Shown: positions 1-9,456, counted from the stretch's first letter. The stretch: 64,000 nucleotides of DNA from Campylobacter hyointestinalis subsp. hyointestinalis (GCF_013372145.1 NZ_CP053827.1:558001-622000), one strand, 5' to 3'. Notes: a model not told the origin generated them from the letters alone. Made by a program: numbers and translations.

Positions 1-910
1 GCCCACATACTGCAAGATCCACTTCGCCATTTAAATACGATAAGGATTTTGGTTGATGAGTTAGCAGCACAGTGGGTAATGCTCTGTCTAAATTCGCTAA
101 TGCTTTAGAAAAATCCGGTTTATGTGTATTCATTTTTAAACCGGCTATATCATAGACTCCGGCTAAATTTATTCCACCGAAACTTACGCTTTCATTTTCT
201 AAAACCTTTAAATTTAGGCTTTTAAATTTAACCAAAAGTTCTTTTATCCCGTGATAATACTCGTGATTTCCTACTACTAAAAACGTACCGAATTTGGATC
301 TTAAGTCGTTTAGTGGATCTAGTATATCTCCAAGTTTATCGGCGCTAAGATCGACTATATCGCCTACTAAAAATACAGCATCTACGTTTAAACTATTTAC
401 TTGATCCACAAGCCCTTGTAAAAAATCTTTTCGTAAAAACTCTCCTATGTGTATATCGCTTAGGATTGCTATATTTAGTGATTGTTTTAAGTTTTCAAGC
501 GTTACTTTTCTAAATGTAATCACGGTATTGTAGCTGGCATTATAAACGCCTTTAAATAGATATGAAAAAAATCCTATGAGTACAGTTATATCTAGTAAAA
601 ACTTTAGCGCCTTTCTTCTACTTTTATTGAATTTAGAAGTTCCAAAAAGCAGTCCATCATAAAGAATAAGTACGCAAAATAGCATAAAACTGATACCGAT
701 AGAAAATATAGATATTTTATAGATTATTCCGTGTAGTTCGCCATTTTTTAGGCTTATGAAAAATAATAACTCAAATATAAATAATAAAATAAAAATTACG
801 GCTAATGATTTTTTAAATTTCATAAGAACATAATTTTTGCTTAGCGATCTGTAAGAATAAAAATTTATAAATATAAACAGTAAGCTAGCCGTGATAGCAA
901 AATAACTCAA
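1..910 (-). CDS. YaeI-type metallophosphoesterase, C-terminus cut by window edge
   Basis: The reading frame is open from a TTG at 908-910 to the left edge. The N-terminus is hydrophobic, with several predicted membrane helices in roughly the first 160 residues. A calcineurin-like phosphoesterase domain follows, with the metal-binding blocks SDIHIGE (near 465), GDIVD (near 360) and GNHEYYHG (near 265), then LLTHQP (near 70). The frame ends at VCG, just where the family's GHTHGGQ block should begin. The TTG overlaps the stop codon of the upstream brnQ, which supports this start and co-transcription. YaeI-like family members cleave phosphodiesters or pyrophosphates at the membrane; the substrate here is unknown. 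Domain call is firm, start and function less so. Confidence 0.82.
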   Translation of the reverse strand, partial: MSYFAITASLLFIFINFYSYRSLSKNYVLMKFKKSLAVIFILLFIFELLFFISLKNGELHGIIYKISIFSIGISFMLFCVLILYDGLLFGTSKFNKSRRKALKFLLDITVLIGFFSYLFKGVYNASYNTVITFRKVTLENLKQSLNIAILSDIHIGEFLRKDFLQGLVDQVNSLNVDAVFLVGDIVDLSADKLGDILDPLNDLRSKFGTFLVVGNHEYYHGIKELLVKFKSLNLKVLENESVSFGGINLAGVYDIAGLKMNTHKPDFSKALANLDRALPTVLLTHQPKSLSYLNGEVDLAVCG

Positions 911-2208
911 TAATTTCCCTTTTTTTGTAATATAAAAATTATATATGTTACACAAAAACACGCAAGAGCCGGTATTATCCAGCCAAGTCCAATATCATAA
1001 AATGGAATAAATCTAAATAAATTTGATAAAGATTCTATATTTGCTCCTGTATTTTCTAGTGAATATACTATGCTTACCATAAGTGTGACATACACGCATA
1101 CTCTATAAATGAGTTTTGATGATTCGATATAGTTGTTCATAAGAGCCAAAATGATAAGCATAATGGATACTGGATAAAACGAGCTTAATATAGGAATGCT
1201 ATAGGTTAGTATGCCATCAAGTCCTAGATTTGTCATAAATAGACTTAGAAAACACCATAAAAATACCCAAAATTTGTATTTGAGCTTAGGAAGCAGTGAG
1301 CTAAAATAATCACTAGCAGAGCTTACTAGTCCGACTGTCGTAGTAAAACAAGCCAGTAAAAATATAGCCCCCAATATAAATTTACCATAATATCCAAAGA
1401 GATATGTCGTTACAGAAGACAAAATAGACGCACCGTTTTTTGTATCTGGAAAAAGAGTAGCGCTACTAGCTCCAAGATATGAAAGCGCCATATATATACT
1501 CATTAGTATTATACCAGCTAGTATGCCTGATTTTATCGTAGCACTTACTAAATGTTTTTCATTTTTTATACCGATGTTTTTCATCGCATTTATGACTACT
1601 ATCCCAAAAACTAGCGACGCCATAGCATCCATAGTCTGATATCCGTCTAAAAATCCACTAGACATAGGATTTGAGGCGTATCTTTGAGATGATATACCAA
1701 ACTCGCCCATAGGATTTATGAGAGATGCTACAAAAAGTACAAATATAAGTATAAGCATGATAGGCGCCATCCATTTTCCTATGGCGTCTATCATTGTCGT
1801 TTTGTTTATACATACTAGGTAGTTTGCTATAAAGTATATAACGCTATAAATAAATAATAAATTATCTCCTACTATAGGCGCTAAACTAACCTCATAAGGC
1901 ATACTCGCCGCTCGTGGTATGGCTAAAAGCGGACCTATGGTTATATAAACTAGCACCGTAAAGGTTAAGGCAAATACCTTATCTACTCTATTTACTAGAT
2001 TATCTAAGCTTTTACTTCTTGCTACTGCTGCTATGCCGAGTACTGGAAGCGCTACTGCGGTCATACAAAAAAATAGTATGGCTTGGTATAGATTATCCCC
2101 AGCTTCTTTTCCTACCATAGGCGGAAAGATAAAATTTCCTGCACCAAAAAACATAGAAAATAGCATCAAAGATATGATAAGAAAATCGCTTTTAAGTAGT
2201 GTTTTCAA
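907..2208 (-). CDS. brnQ: branched-chain amino acid transporter BrnQ (LIV-II)
   Basis: A 433-residue, very hydrophobic protein with about twelve membrane segments, which matches the LIVCS family in length. The N-terminus, KSDFLIISLMLFSMFFGAGN followed by FIFPP, is the family's diagnostic first helix and fixes the TTG start at 2208, although the ribosome-binding site is poor. The family takes up leucine, isoleucine and valine by sodium symport across the inner membrane. It lies 8 bp downstream of hisG and overlaps the metallophosphoesterase, so it probably belongs to the hisG-coaX transcription unit. The match to BrnQ is clear; substrate specificity is inferred from the family. Confidence 0.93.
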   Translation of the reverse strand: MKTLLKSDFLIISLMLFSMFFGAGNFIFPPMVGKEAGDNLYQAILFFCMTAVALPVLGIAAVARSKSLDNLVNRVDKVFALTFTVLVYITIGPLLAIPRAASMPYEVSLAPIVGDNLLFIYSVIYFIANYLVCINKTTMIDAIGKWMAPIMLILIFVLFVASLINPMGEFGISSQRYASNPMSSGFLDGYQTMDAMASLVFGIVVINAMKNIGIKNEKHLVSATIKSGILAGIILMSIYMALSYLGASSATLFPDTKNGASILSSVTTYLFGYYGKFILGAIFLLACFTTTVGLVSSASDYFSSLLPKLKYKFWVFLWCFLSLFMTNLGLDGILTYSIPILSSFYPVSIMLIILALMNNYIESSKLIYRVCVYVTLMVSIVYSLENTGANIESLSNLFRFIPFYDIGLGWIIPALACFCVTYIIFILQKKGNY

Positions 2209-2216
2209 ATTTAAGC

Positions 2217-2828
2217 CTAGTTGATGACTGCGTTTATCTTATGATACAAAGACAATATCTCTTCTCTTTTTACGATAAAACTATTTTTATTTGATATGAG
2301 ATGAGCCGAGCTATCCATTATGGCTTCTGCGACTTTTAGACCGTTTTGTTTCATAGTGGTTCCAGTCTCTACGATATCGACTATAGCGTCACTTAGTCCA
2401 ACTATCGGAGCTAATTCTATGGAGCCATATAGTTTTATAATCTTCACTGCTGTTGCTTTTTTTGCAAAATAGTTTCTAGTGATATTTGGCATTTTTGTTG
2501 CTATTTTTATCTCTGGTTTGCTGTAGTCTAGCGTATCGTTATTTTTTATACCTATGCAAACCTTACAAACTCCTAGTTTTAGATCTAAAAGACGAAGTAC
2601 GTCTACTTGATGTTCTTCTAAAACGTCAAGTCCTACTACTCCGATATCTGCTGCGCCGTTAGTAACGTACGTTGGAATATCTTGATTTCTAACCATTAAA
2701 AACTCAAAATTTCCTTTTTTCATCGTGAGTTTTCTATCTTCAAATTCAAAGTTATCATCAAAGATCTTGCTAAAGATCTCCAAAGTTTCATCGGCAATCC
2801 TGCCTTTTGGTAAAGCTACTGTAAGCAA
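2217..2828 (-). CDS. hisG: ATP phosphoribosyltransferase, short form (HisG-S)
   Basis: This is the first enzyme of histidine synthesis, joining ATP and PRPP. The 203-residue protein begins LTVALPKGRIADE and keeps the PRPP-binding segment VDIVETGTTMKQNGL (about 159-173). It stops after the two-domain catalytic core: the roughly 80-residue C-terminal regulatory (ACT-like) domain of long-form HisG is absent. Short forms normally need HisZ, a HisRS-like subunit, for activity and histidine feedback; no hisZ is in this window. The start is TTG. The 5' end overlaps coaX by 13 bp, so the two are translated from one message. Identification is secure; dependence on HisZ is inferred. Confidence 0.94.
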   Translation of the reverse strand: MLTVALPKGRIADETLEIFSKIFDDNFEFEDRKLTMKKGNFEFLMVRNQDIPTYVTNGAADIGVVGLDVLEEHQVDVLRLLDLKLGVCKVCIGIKNNDTLDYSKPEIKIATKMPNITRNYFAKKATAVKIIKLYGSIELAPIVGLSDAIVDIVETGTTMKQNGLKVAEAIMDSSAHLISNKNSFIVKREEILSLYHKINAVIN

Positions 2829-3448
2829 AAAATCTCCTTATTTTCATCTATGGCTTTTTGTATACCGCGAAAGACTAAAGCTCTATCGTATATGGCATTT
2901 TTAAAAAATCTTGATAAAAACTCGCCGTCTCCACCAGTAAAATATATAGGTTTGTCATTTGAAAGCTCTTCAATGAGTAGTATGATCGGTTTTATAGTTC
3001 CATAGCTTATAGCGTCAGTCGTTTTTTGAGGCAAGCAGTCTAGATCTATGGCTGAGTTTAATGGTTTATCAAGTCTATTAGATATAGTTTTTAAGGCTTT
3101 TAACGTAGTTGAAATTCCTGGAAGTATCAATCCTCCAAGATGTACGCCATTTGACATCACATCCATAGTTATAGCACTTCCAGCGTCTACTACAAGACCA
3201 GTATTTATACTATAACAAGCCGCCGCTCGGTCTATACCAAGCCCTATGTAAGTCGTATTAAATTTAATAAATTCGCTCATATCTATAAACATAGGATCGT
3301 TTAATTTATCTGTGATCTTGTCATTGACGTTTATAAAATGCACTTTTTCATCAGGCTGCCAGACCCTAAATTTATCTATCTCTAAATTCCATATCTTTCT
3401 ATCTTTATAGAAGGTGGCAGTGGTATTTCCTATATCACATAAAAGCAT
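2816..3448 (-). CDS. coaX: type III pantothenate kinase (CoaX)
   Basis: CoaX phosphorylates pantothenate in the first step of coenzyme A synthesis. At 210 residues it is typical of the shorter epsilonproteobacterial CoaX proteins. It has the ASKHA-fold phosphate loop near the N-terminus (LLCDIGNTTATFYKD, residues 2-16), the central VDAGSAITMDVMSNGVHLGG block (about 107-126) including the catalytic aspartate, and a second glycine-rich segment, YFTGGDG (about 169-175). Type III kinases are insensitive to CoA feedback and need a monovalent cation (family knowledge). It overlaps both hisG downstream and the small unknown gene upstream, which indicates an operon. Confidence 0.93.
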   Translation of the reverse strand: MLLCDIGNTTATFYKDRKIWNLEIDKFRVWQPDEKVHFINVNDKITDKLNDPMFIDMSEFIKFNTTYIGLGIDRAAACYSINTGLVVDAGSAITMDVMSNGVHLGGLILPGISTTLKALKTISNRLDKPLNSAIDLDCLPQKTTDAISYGTIKPIILLIEELSNDKPIYFTGGDGEFLSRFFKNAIYDRALVFRGIQKAIDENKEIFCLQ

Positions 3449-3761
3449 GAAATTTCCAGTCTTTTGTTTGAGTTATGATCTTAGAACAAATTTGAGAGTT
3501 ATAAAACAAAATATGCTTTTTTATATTTGTATCAAATTTAGTCTCTATAAGTTTACAGATATCAAAAAGTTCTTCAAATTCTTTTTTTAGCAACTTACTT
3601 TTAGCATTTCTAAAAAAAACAAGCGTATAAAAGTTGTTTTTATCTATGCCAAAAAACAGCTGATAACTGCGCCTTTTGCTAAAATCGCTAAAATTTAAAG
3701 TCTTTAAATTTTTAAGTAGGATTTTATTTGCATTAAAAATTTCGCAAATTTGATTATCCAT
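3435..3761 (-). CDS. small conserved-looking hypothetical protein
   Basis: I do not recognise this 108-residue protein. It is lysine- and phenylalanine-rich, has no signal peptide or membrane helix, and has three cysteines (positions about 6, 69 and 92) without a metal-binding spacing. It starts with ATG, overlaps coaX by 14 bp and begins 1 bp after the stop of the lipoprotein gene upstream. This tight packing within one transcription unit is the main evidence that it is translated. Codon and amino-acid use resemble the neighbours. No function can be assigned. Confidence 0.7.
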   Translation of the reverse strand: MDNQICEIFNANKILLKNLKTLNFSDFSKRRSYQLFFGIDKNNFYTLVFFRNAKSKLLKKEFEELFDICKLIETKFDTNIKKHILFYNSQICSKIITQTKDWKFHAFM

Positions 3762-3762
3762 A

Positions 3763-4761
3763 TTATCTGATTTCTAAAATCTTATCATCATAATAAAATG
3801 CACGTTTTCCAGCAAAACTCTTATCTTTTATCTCTGAGTTTAGCTCTATAACTTCGCTATTTTTTAGATCTAGATCTGTTTTGATAAGATAGCCGGTTTT
3901 TTCAAATACATATAAATTGTCGCCACTTGGTATGATATTTGAAAAAATAGCAAACTTAAACTCTTTTTTCGCTAAAGAATTTAGCTCCAAGTCAGTAACT
4001 TCGATATTTCCGTCTTTTAGTAAAATAAATATTTTATTTTGATATAGCAAAACGTCTTTTATCTGTCCGTCATAATATTTTGTATTATTTGGGCTGATCA
4101 TCATAACCTTAGTAGCAGTTGCCGCAAACATTTTATCTTGGATAATGTCTAAGAAAATGATATTGTTAAAAAACGGTTCGCTACTTACTACGGCGTCTCT
4201 TATTATCGCTCCTTTTGCTTTGTCTACTATCATGATTTTTCCATCTAATGTAGGATATATGATGATAGAATTTAAAAATACTGGCGCGGCCGCTCTGGAG
4301 TCTTGAGCGTATGTGTCGCCGATGGTGTATTGTAAGCTTACACTATCATTGTTTATATCTATAAGATATATAGTGTTATTTGAGCTAAGCGCCGCAAGCA
4401 TCTGTCCTTCTATGGACGCTGAAATGATTGCGTTATTGAATTTTCTTTCATATATGGTTTGAGTATTATCTATGACTTTAAGCGTTCCGTCTAAATTTGA
4501 GATGATAAATTTACCTTCGAATTCGCCGATAAAGCTGTCATTTTTAGCCAATTTTATATTTTTAGATAGACCGTTTTTTGTGATTATTTCACCGTCTTCA
4601 AGCGTAGCACCGTTTCTTGCTGTATATTTTATGCTAGAAGGAAGATCATTTGTATAGCTCATCTCTTTTGAAACTTCAGTCGGCTCGAAATATTGTCTTT
4701 TTGTAGTACAACCGGTTAATATTAGCAAAGCACAAGCTGTAAAGATCAGTGATTTTTTCAT
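3763..4761 (-). CDS. BamB-like beta-propeller lipoprotein
   Basis: The N-terminus is a lipoprotein signal (KKSLIFTACALLILTGC) with lipobox LTGC, so Cys18 should be lipidated after cleavage. The remaining roughly 315 residues show recurrent short beta-strand repeats of PQQ/WD-like type (for example GEFEGKFIISNLDGTLKVID, GKIMIVDKAKGAII and DGNIEVTDLELNSL), consistent with a propeller. The gene sits directly downstream of a YfgM-like membrane TPR gene. In E. coli yfgM precedes bamB, which encodes the outer-membrane protein assembly lipoprotein BamB, so I infer a BamB-type role. Sequence similarity to E. coli BamB is not obvious by eye, and another scaffold role is possible. No residue in D-X after Cys suggests inner-membrane retention. 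Confidence 0.78.
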   Translation of the reverse strand: MKKSLIFTACALLILTGCTTKRQYFEPTEVSKEMSYTNDLPSSIKYTARNGATLEDGEIITKNGLSKNIKLAKNDSFIGEFEGKFIISNLDGTLKVIDNTQTIYERKFNNAIISASIEGQMLAALSSNNTIYLIDINNDSVSLQYTIGDTYAQDSRAAAPVFLNSIIIYPTLDGKIMIVDKAKGAIIRDAVVSSEPFFNNIIFLDIIQDKMFAATATKVMMISPNNTKYYDGQIKDVLLYQNKIFILLKDGNIEVTDLELNSLAKKEFKFAIFSNIIPSGDNLYVFEKTGYLIKTDLDLKNSEVIELNSEIKDKSFAGKRAFYYDDKILEIR

Positions 4762-4765
4762 TGTT

Positions 4766-5326
4766 TTATTTTCCTTGATAATGTTCTAGGTTCTTATATA
4801 TAGGAGTTAGTGGAGAGTTATTTGGGATCTTTGCAAACTCTATTTTGGCTTGATTTATCTTATTTTGTTTTAGCAGATCAAAACCTTTTAAGAGTGCGTC
4901 ATAACTTGATAAAATTCCATCAGTACTCTGATTTTTACTGTTCTCTATGATATTTTTTAAAAGTGGATCTATGTCTAAGCTTAAAGCCTCATCTAAAAGA
5001 TTTGTGCTATTTGTATCTGCTGCGTTTTTTATCGCGTAAAGTGCAAATAAAGATGGCGCTTTATTTTTTAAAGTATTCATAGCAGCAACATCATTTGGTG
5101 ATATTAAAAGTTTATTATAAGCTTCATTTGCACTGCTTAAATTTGACTCTTTTACGTAGCTATTTATAGCATAACCGATCAATAAAATAACCAAAATCGC
5201 CACGATAACGACAATGATTTTTTTGTTTTTCCTTAAAAACCTCTCGCTTCTTATAGCGTTTTCTAAAAAATGTTCCTCTGAGCTTAGTTCATTCTTAATG
5301 TAACCGATATCATCTTTTATAGGCAA
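4766..5326 (-). CDS. YfgM-like single-pass membrane TPR protein
   Basis: 186 residues: a charged cytoplasmic N-terminus of about 34 residues, one membrane helix (KIIVVIVAILVILLIGYAIN, about 36-55), and a soluble helical domain with alanine- and leucine-rich pairs typical of tetratricopeptide repeats. This is the layout of YfgM/PpiD-associated proteins at the Sec translocon (family knowledge). The 4-bp gap to the BamB-like gene repeats the yfgM-bamB neighbourhood of other proteobacteria. The start is TTG, preceded by AGGAAA at a suitable distance. Function is inferred from architecture and context. Confidence 0.72.
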   Translation of the reverse strand: MPIKDDIGYIKNELSSEEHFLENAIRSERFLRKNKKIIVVIVAILVILLIGYAINSYVKESNLSSANEAYNKLLISPNDVAAMNTLKNKAPSLFALYAIKNAADTNSTNLLDEALSLDIDPLLKNIIENSKNQSTDGILSSYDALLKGFDLLKQNKINQAKIEFAKIPNNSPLTPIYKNLEHYQGK

Positions 5327-5497
5327 AGTCGTTTCCTTAAAATATAAATTTTTGGCAATTCTATCATATTTTATCTTGCATAATCCTTTATGAATTTCGT
5401 AATTTTATAGTCTAGTATTATTTGAATTTGCATTTTTCAAAATATAGATAATTTTGATAATTTATTTGTGATTCCCCAACAAATTCAAGCTAAAATG

Positions 5498-5506
5498 TGT
5501 TATAAT
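5498..5506 (+). promoter_or_regulatory. extended -10 promoter of the gatC-aroE gene run
   Basis: TGTTATAAT is a perfect TGnTATAAT extended -10 element. It lies 27 bp before the chosen gatC start, giving a short leader that contains the ribosome-binding site GGAGAG (5525-5530). Campylobacter sigma70 promoters typically lack a -35 box and rely on this element. Its position argues against the upstream GTG at 5468 as the gatC start. Confidence 0.72.
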
Positions 5507-5533
5507 TGTTCAAAAACGTTAGTTGGAGAGATT

Positions 5534-5821
5534 ATGCAAATTGATGATAAAATGCTTGAAAAGCTTGAAAAACTGAGTGCTTTTACGATACCTGAACAAA
5601 ATCGCAATGAATTTAAAGAGCAATTAGGAAAAATCGTGGATTTTGTCGAAGTGCTAAATGAGTTAAATTTGGACGACATAGAAGCTACGATAAGTACTAT
5701 TAGCGGTGGAACTCCTTTTAGGGAAGATATCCCAAATGAATCTGGCGTTATCGATACTATACTTAAATTTGCTCCAAAAAAAGAAGATAGATATTTTGAA
5801 GTTCCAAAAATCATAGAGTAA
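5534..5821 (+). CDS. gatC: aspartyl/glutamyl-tRNA amidotransferase subunit C (GatC)
   Basis: GatC stabilises the GatA-GatB amidotransferase that turns mischarged Glu-tRNA(Gln) or Asp-tRNA(Asn) into the correct species. The protein has 95 residues from ATG 5534 (MQIDDKMLEKLEKLSAFTIP), the family's usual size, and shows the conserved LNELNLDDIEAT and FREDIP blocks. The frame is open upstream to a GTG at 5468, but that start would lie above the promoter, and ATG 5534 has the good ribosome-binding site. gatA and gatB are not in this window, so the complex is encoded at scattered loci. It leads a colinear run through aroE. Confidence 0.93.
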   Translation: MQIDDKMLEKLEKLSAFTIPEQNRNEFKEQLGKIVDFVEVLNELNLDDIEATISTISGGTPFREDIPNESGVIDTILKFAPKKEDRYFEVPKIIE

Positions 5822-5825
5822 TTTA

Positions 5826-6893
5826 ATGAGTATAAATATAGAAAAGCTTCTAAAAACTTTGGTTTATAACAAAGGTAGTGATCTACATCTAGTCGCTAGA
5901 AGCGAACCTCAGATCCGTGTAAGTGGAGTTTTGAGACCTTTACAGTGCGGAATTTTAGATGGAGATGATGTAGAAAATTTATGTTATACGGTGCTTACAG
6001 ACGCACAAAAAAGCGATCTAGAGGAAAATAAAGAATTAGACTTTTCTATAGAGTTACCTGGCATAGGTCGTTTTAGGGGAAATTGCTATTATACTATGAA
6101 CGGTAGTTTAGCCGCGGCTTTTCGTATGATTCCTTTAGAAATCCCAAGCTTAGATGATCTAAAAGCTCCTGAGATATTTAAGGATATAGTGAGACGAGAA
6201 AAAGGGCTTGTTTTGGTCACAGGACCTACTGGTAGTGGCAAATCAACTACTTTAGCAGCTATGCTAAATGAGATAAACTTAACTGAGAGAAAGCATATCA
6301 TTACTATAGAAGATCCTATAGAATTTGTTCATAAAAATAAAAAATCTCTCTTTTCTCATAGAAATATAGGAACCGATACAAAGACATTTGCTAGTGCTTT
6401 AAAGTACGCTCTTAGGGAAGATCCAGATATTATATTAGTAGGAGATCTGCGCGATATAGAAGCTATATCTATCGCGATATCTGCAGCAGAAACAGGGCAT
6501 TTGGTATTTGGCACTTTGCATACAAACTCAGCCATACAGACTGTAAATAGGATAGTAGATAGTTTTGATGAGAGCGAGCAAGCTCAGATAAGAAATATGC
6601 TTAGTATATCTTTGCATGCTGTCATATCTCAAGTGCTAGTTCCATTAACTAGCGGCGGTAGGATCGCCATACATGAGATACTCATCAATAATCCTGCTAT
6701 ATCAAATTTAATAAGAGAGAATAAAATACATCAAATTTATTCTCAGTTGCAGCTAAATCAGCAAAATACCGGTATGCAAACGCAAACTCAAGATATGGAA
6801 AGAGCATTTAAATCAGGGCTTATAACAAAAGATAATGCTCTTAGATACTCGACAAATAAACAAGAATTAATAGGAAAGATAGGGCATTTATAA
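5826..6893 (+). CDS. PilT-like type IV pilus retraction ATPase
   Basis: 355 residues of the GspE/PilT secretion ATPase superfamily. Visible elements: an N-terminal domain beginning KLLKTLVYNKGSDLHL, Walker A GPTGSGKS (about 133-140), Asp box ITIEDPIEF (about 159-167), Walker B DPDIILVGDLRD (about 199-210) and His box GHLVFGTLHTNSA (about 224-236). The segment AISNLIREN resembles the AIRNLIRE motif that PilT needs for retraction and that assembly ATPases such as PilB lack, so PilT is the better match. No other pilus gene is nearby. Retraction of a competence pseudopilus or pilus is inferred, not shown. Confidence 0.88.
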   Translation: MSINIEKLLKTLVYNKGSDLHLVARSEPQIRVSGVLRPLQCGILDGDDVENLCYTVLTDAQKSDLEENKELDFSIELPGIGRFRGNCYYTMNGSLAAAFRMIPLEIPSLDDLKAPEIFKDIVRREKGLVLVTGPTGSGKSTTLAAMLNEINLTERKHIITIEDPIEFVHKNKKSLFSHRNIGTDTKTFASALKYALREDPDIILVGDLRDIEAISIAISAAETGHLVFGTLHTNSAIQTVNRIVDSFDESEQAQIRNMLSISLHAVISQVLVPLTSGGRIAIHEILINNPAISNLIRENKIHQIYSQLQLNQQNTGMQTQTQDMERAFKSGLITKDNALRYSTNKQELIGKIGHL

Positions 6894-7462
6894 TGATGAA
6901 TTTAGTGACTTGGTTTGACATCATCGTCATAGCTTTAGTTGTGATCCTTGGCATAAAAGGGTTGATAAACGGTTTTGTCAAAGAAATTTTTGGTCTTATA
7001 GGTCTTATAGGTGGTGTTGTAGTAGCAAGTAGAAATGCTACTTTAGTAGGCGGTTTGATCAGCGATCATATTTATAAATTAAACGAATCTTCTTCTTTCT
7101 TTTTTGGCTTTTTAGCAACGCTCGTTATCTTTTGGGTGGTATGCTTGGTAGCTGGAAATTTAGTCTCAAAAATGCTTACGTTTAGCGGTTTGGGATTTTT
7201 AGATAGGATACTTGGATTTTTTATAGGTAGTGCAAAAATATTTTTGGTATTTGCTATATTTGCGGCGATTATTTCAAATATAAATATTCTTAGCCAAAAA
7301 ATAGAGCCGTATTTCGATGGCAGTAAAGTTTATCCGCTACTTTTATCTAGCGGTAAATTTATAATGAATGTCGATATAAATCAAACCAAACAAGAGATAT
7401 TAGATATGACTGGTACTGACAATAACGTATCTGATACTAACGAAAGCATAAAGGAGAAATAG
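6893..7462 (+). CDS. CvpA family inner-membrane protein
   Basis: 189 residues with four predicted membrane helices, beginning [20 protein letters not shown] and followed by the family's G-x-x-G-F-V-K-E-I-F block ([16 protein letters not shown]). CvpA proteins are linked to colicin V export and, more broadly, envelope integrity; the molecular role is not settled. The ATG overlaps the pilT-like stop (TAATG). A second ATG one codon later is equally usable. The soluble C-terminal tail of about 40 residues is polar and acidic. It is cotranslated with fur through a 1-bp overlap. Confidence 0.85.
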   Translation: MMNLVTWFDIIVIALVVILGIKGLINGFVKEIFGLIGLIGGVVVASRNATLVGGLISDHIYKLNESSSFFFGFLATLVIFWVVCLVAGNLVSKMLTFSGLGFLDRILGFFIGSAKIFLVFAIFAAIISNINILSQKIEPYFDGSKVYPLLLSSGKFIMNVDINQTKQEILDMTGTDNNVSDTNESIKEK

Positions 7463-7935
7463 TGATCGGCGTAGAAAATATAGAATACGATACGCTTTTA
7501 GAACGTTTCAAGAAAGTTCTAAGAGACAATGCTCTAAAATACACTAAACAAAGAGAAGTTTTACTAAAAACTTTATATAATAATAGCGATCATTTTACTC
7601 CTGAGCAGCTTTATTTATATATTAAAGATGGGCATCCGGAGTTAAATTTAGGAATAGCCACTGTATATAGAACCCTAAATTTATTAGAAGAATCAGGAAT
7701 GGTGACTTCTATAAGTTTTGGGGCTCAAGGTAAAAAATTCGAACTAGCCACAAAGCCTCATCATGACCATATGATATGTAGGAGTTGTGGTCGTATAATA
7801 GAATTTGAAGACCCTACTATAGAAAAAAGACAGATGATAATAGCAAAAGAAAACGGTTTCAGACTTACTGGGCATATGATGCAGCTTTATGGCGTCTGTT
7901 CGGCTTGCGAAGATAAAAAACAAAAAAGGAAATAA
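7462..7935 (+). CDS. fur: ferric uptake regulator Fur
   Basis: A 157-residue iron-responsive repressor. It has an N-terminal winged helix (recognition region [19 protein letters not shown], about 65-83), then a dimerisation domain with the metal ligands HHDH (about 99-102) and two CxxC zinc pairs, CRSC and CSAC, with the conserved [11 protein letters not shown] segment between. The start is GTG overlapping the last base of the cvpA-like stop codon. Fur followed by lysS and glyA is, from memory, the same order as in C. jejuni. I did not identify a Fur box upstream of the run, so autoregulation is unproven. Confidence 0.96.
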   Translation: MIGVENIEYDTLLERFKKVLRDNALKYTKQREVLLKTLYNNSDHFTPEQLYLYIKDGHPELNLGIATVYRTLNLLEESGMVTSISFGAQGKKFELATKPHHDHMICRSCGRIIEFEDPTIEKRQMIIAKENGFRLTGHMMQLYGVCSACEDKKQKRK

Positions 7936-7946
7936 AGGTATATTAA

Positions 7947-9455
7947 GTGATTTTTGAGAATGAATTAGAAATAACAAGGTTAGCTAAGGCTGATGAATTA
8001 AGAAAACAAGGCATCAATCCATACCCACATTTTTTGAAAAAAGATATGAGTATCGGCGAGTTTAAAAATAAATTCGCATACATAAAAGATTTGGATACGG
8101 AAGAAAAAAAAGCAGACGAAGAAGTAACTATTTCAGGGCGTTTGAAACTCAAAAGAGTAGCTGGAAAATCAACATTTGCAAATATGGAAGACGAAGATGA
8201 TAATATCCAAATTTATTACTCTTTAGGAAGTATTGGCGAAGAAGATTATACTAAATTTAAAAAAAATCTTGAAGTTGGAGACGTCGTTTTAGTCACAGGT
8301 TATGCTTTTGTGACAAAAACAGGCGAGTTTAGTATCCACGCTAGTAAGATAGTATTAGCTAGTAAAGCCATTAGCCCACTTCCAGAGAAATTTCATGGAC
8401 TTACTGATATCGAGATGAGATATCGCCAAAGATATCTTGATATGATAATGAATAAAGACGTTAGAAGCGACTTTTGTAAGCGTTCGCTCATTGTTAGCAC
8501 CATAAGAAGATTTTTTGAAGATAGAGGATTTTTAGAGGTCGAAACACCTATGATGCATCCAATTGCAGGCGGCGCAAATGCTAAGCCATTTATCACTCAT
8601 CATAATGCTCTTGATGTTGATAGATATCTTAAGATCGCACCAGAGCTTTATCTAAAAAGGCTTGTTGTAGGCGGTATGGAAGCGGTGTTTGAGATGAATC
8701 GTTGCTTTAGAAACGAAGGTATGGATCTTACTCATAATCCGGAATTTACAAGCATTGAGTTTTACTGGGCGTGGCATAATTATTTTGAAGTTATGGATCT
8801 AACAGAAGAGCTTTTTGCTACTTTATTAGATAAACTAAATTTACCTAAAATAATAGAATTTGATGGTAAGATGATAGATTTTTCTAAGCCGTTTGCTAGA
8901 GTAAATTATATAGATGCTATAGTAGAAATAGGCGGTGTAAGCAGAGATATCGTAACAAATAAAGAAAAAATTCTAGCCAAACTAAGAGAAGATAAATTTG
9001 AAGCAAACGACAAGCTAGATCTTGGACATTTACAAGCCGAGTTGTTTGATAACTATGTAGAAGACAAGCTGATAAATCCAACTTTTATAGTGGATTTTCC
9101 TATCTCTATAAGTCCGCTTTCAAGAAGAAGTGATAAAGATAGTAGTGTAGCTGAGAGATTTGAGCTGTTTATTGCTGGACGTGAGCTTGCAAATGCGTTT
9201 AATGAGCTAAATGATCCGATAGATCAATATGGAAGATTTAAAGCGCAGATCGAAGCAAAAAATGCAGGCGATGACGAAGCTCACGAGATGGATGAAGACT
9301 ATTGTCAAGCACTTGGATATGCTATGCCTCCGACTGTAGGTTGGGGACTTGGGGTAGATAGATTGGTTATGCTGTTATTGAACAAAAAATCAATCAGAGA
9401 TGTTATACTTTTTCCGGCTATGAAACCATTAAAAACAGAAAATCAAGGAGAATAA
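7947..9455 (+). CDS. lysS: lysyl-tRNA synthetase, class II
   Basis: 502 residues, matching class II LysRS. The N-terminal OB-fold anticodon domain (about 50-150) includes [19 protein letters not shown]. The class II catalytic core shows motif 1 ([20 protein letters not shown]), motif 2 ([20 protein letters not shown]) and motif 3 near the end ([17 protein letters not shown]). The protein charges tRNA(Lys) in the cytoplasm. The start is GTG 7947 with AAAGGT upstream, 11 bp after fur. Confidence 0.97.
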   Translation: MIFENELEITRLAKADELRKQGINPYPHFLKKDMSIGEFKNKFAYIKDLDTEEKKADEEVTISGRLKLKRVAGKSTFANMEDEDDNIQIYYSLGSIGEEDYTKFKKNLEVGDVVLVTGYAFVTKTGEFSIHASKIVLASKAISPLPEKFHGLTDIEMRYRQRYLDMIMNKDVRSDFCKRSLIVSTIRRFFEDRGFLEVETPMMHPIAGGANAKPFITHHNALDVDRYLKIAPELYLKRLVVGGMEAVFEMNRCFRNEGMDLTHNPEFTSIEFYWAWHNYFEVMDLTEELFATLLDKLNLPKIIEFDGKMIDFSKPFARVNYIDAIVEIGGVSRDIVTNKEKILAKLREDKFEANDKLDLGHLQAELFDNYVEDKLINPTFIVDFPISISPLSRRSDKDSSVAERFELFIAGRELANAFNELNDPIDQYGRFKAQIEAKNAGDDEAHEMDEDYCQALGYAMPPTVGWGLGVDRLVMLLLNKKSIRDVILFPAMKPLKTENQGE

Positions 9456-9456
9456 T

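Noticed and set aside
5468-5533. 22-codon N-terminal extension of gatC
   Set aside because: It would begin upstream of the TGTTATAAT promoter and adds residues foreign to GatC; ATG 5534 has the ribosome-binding site.
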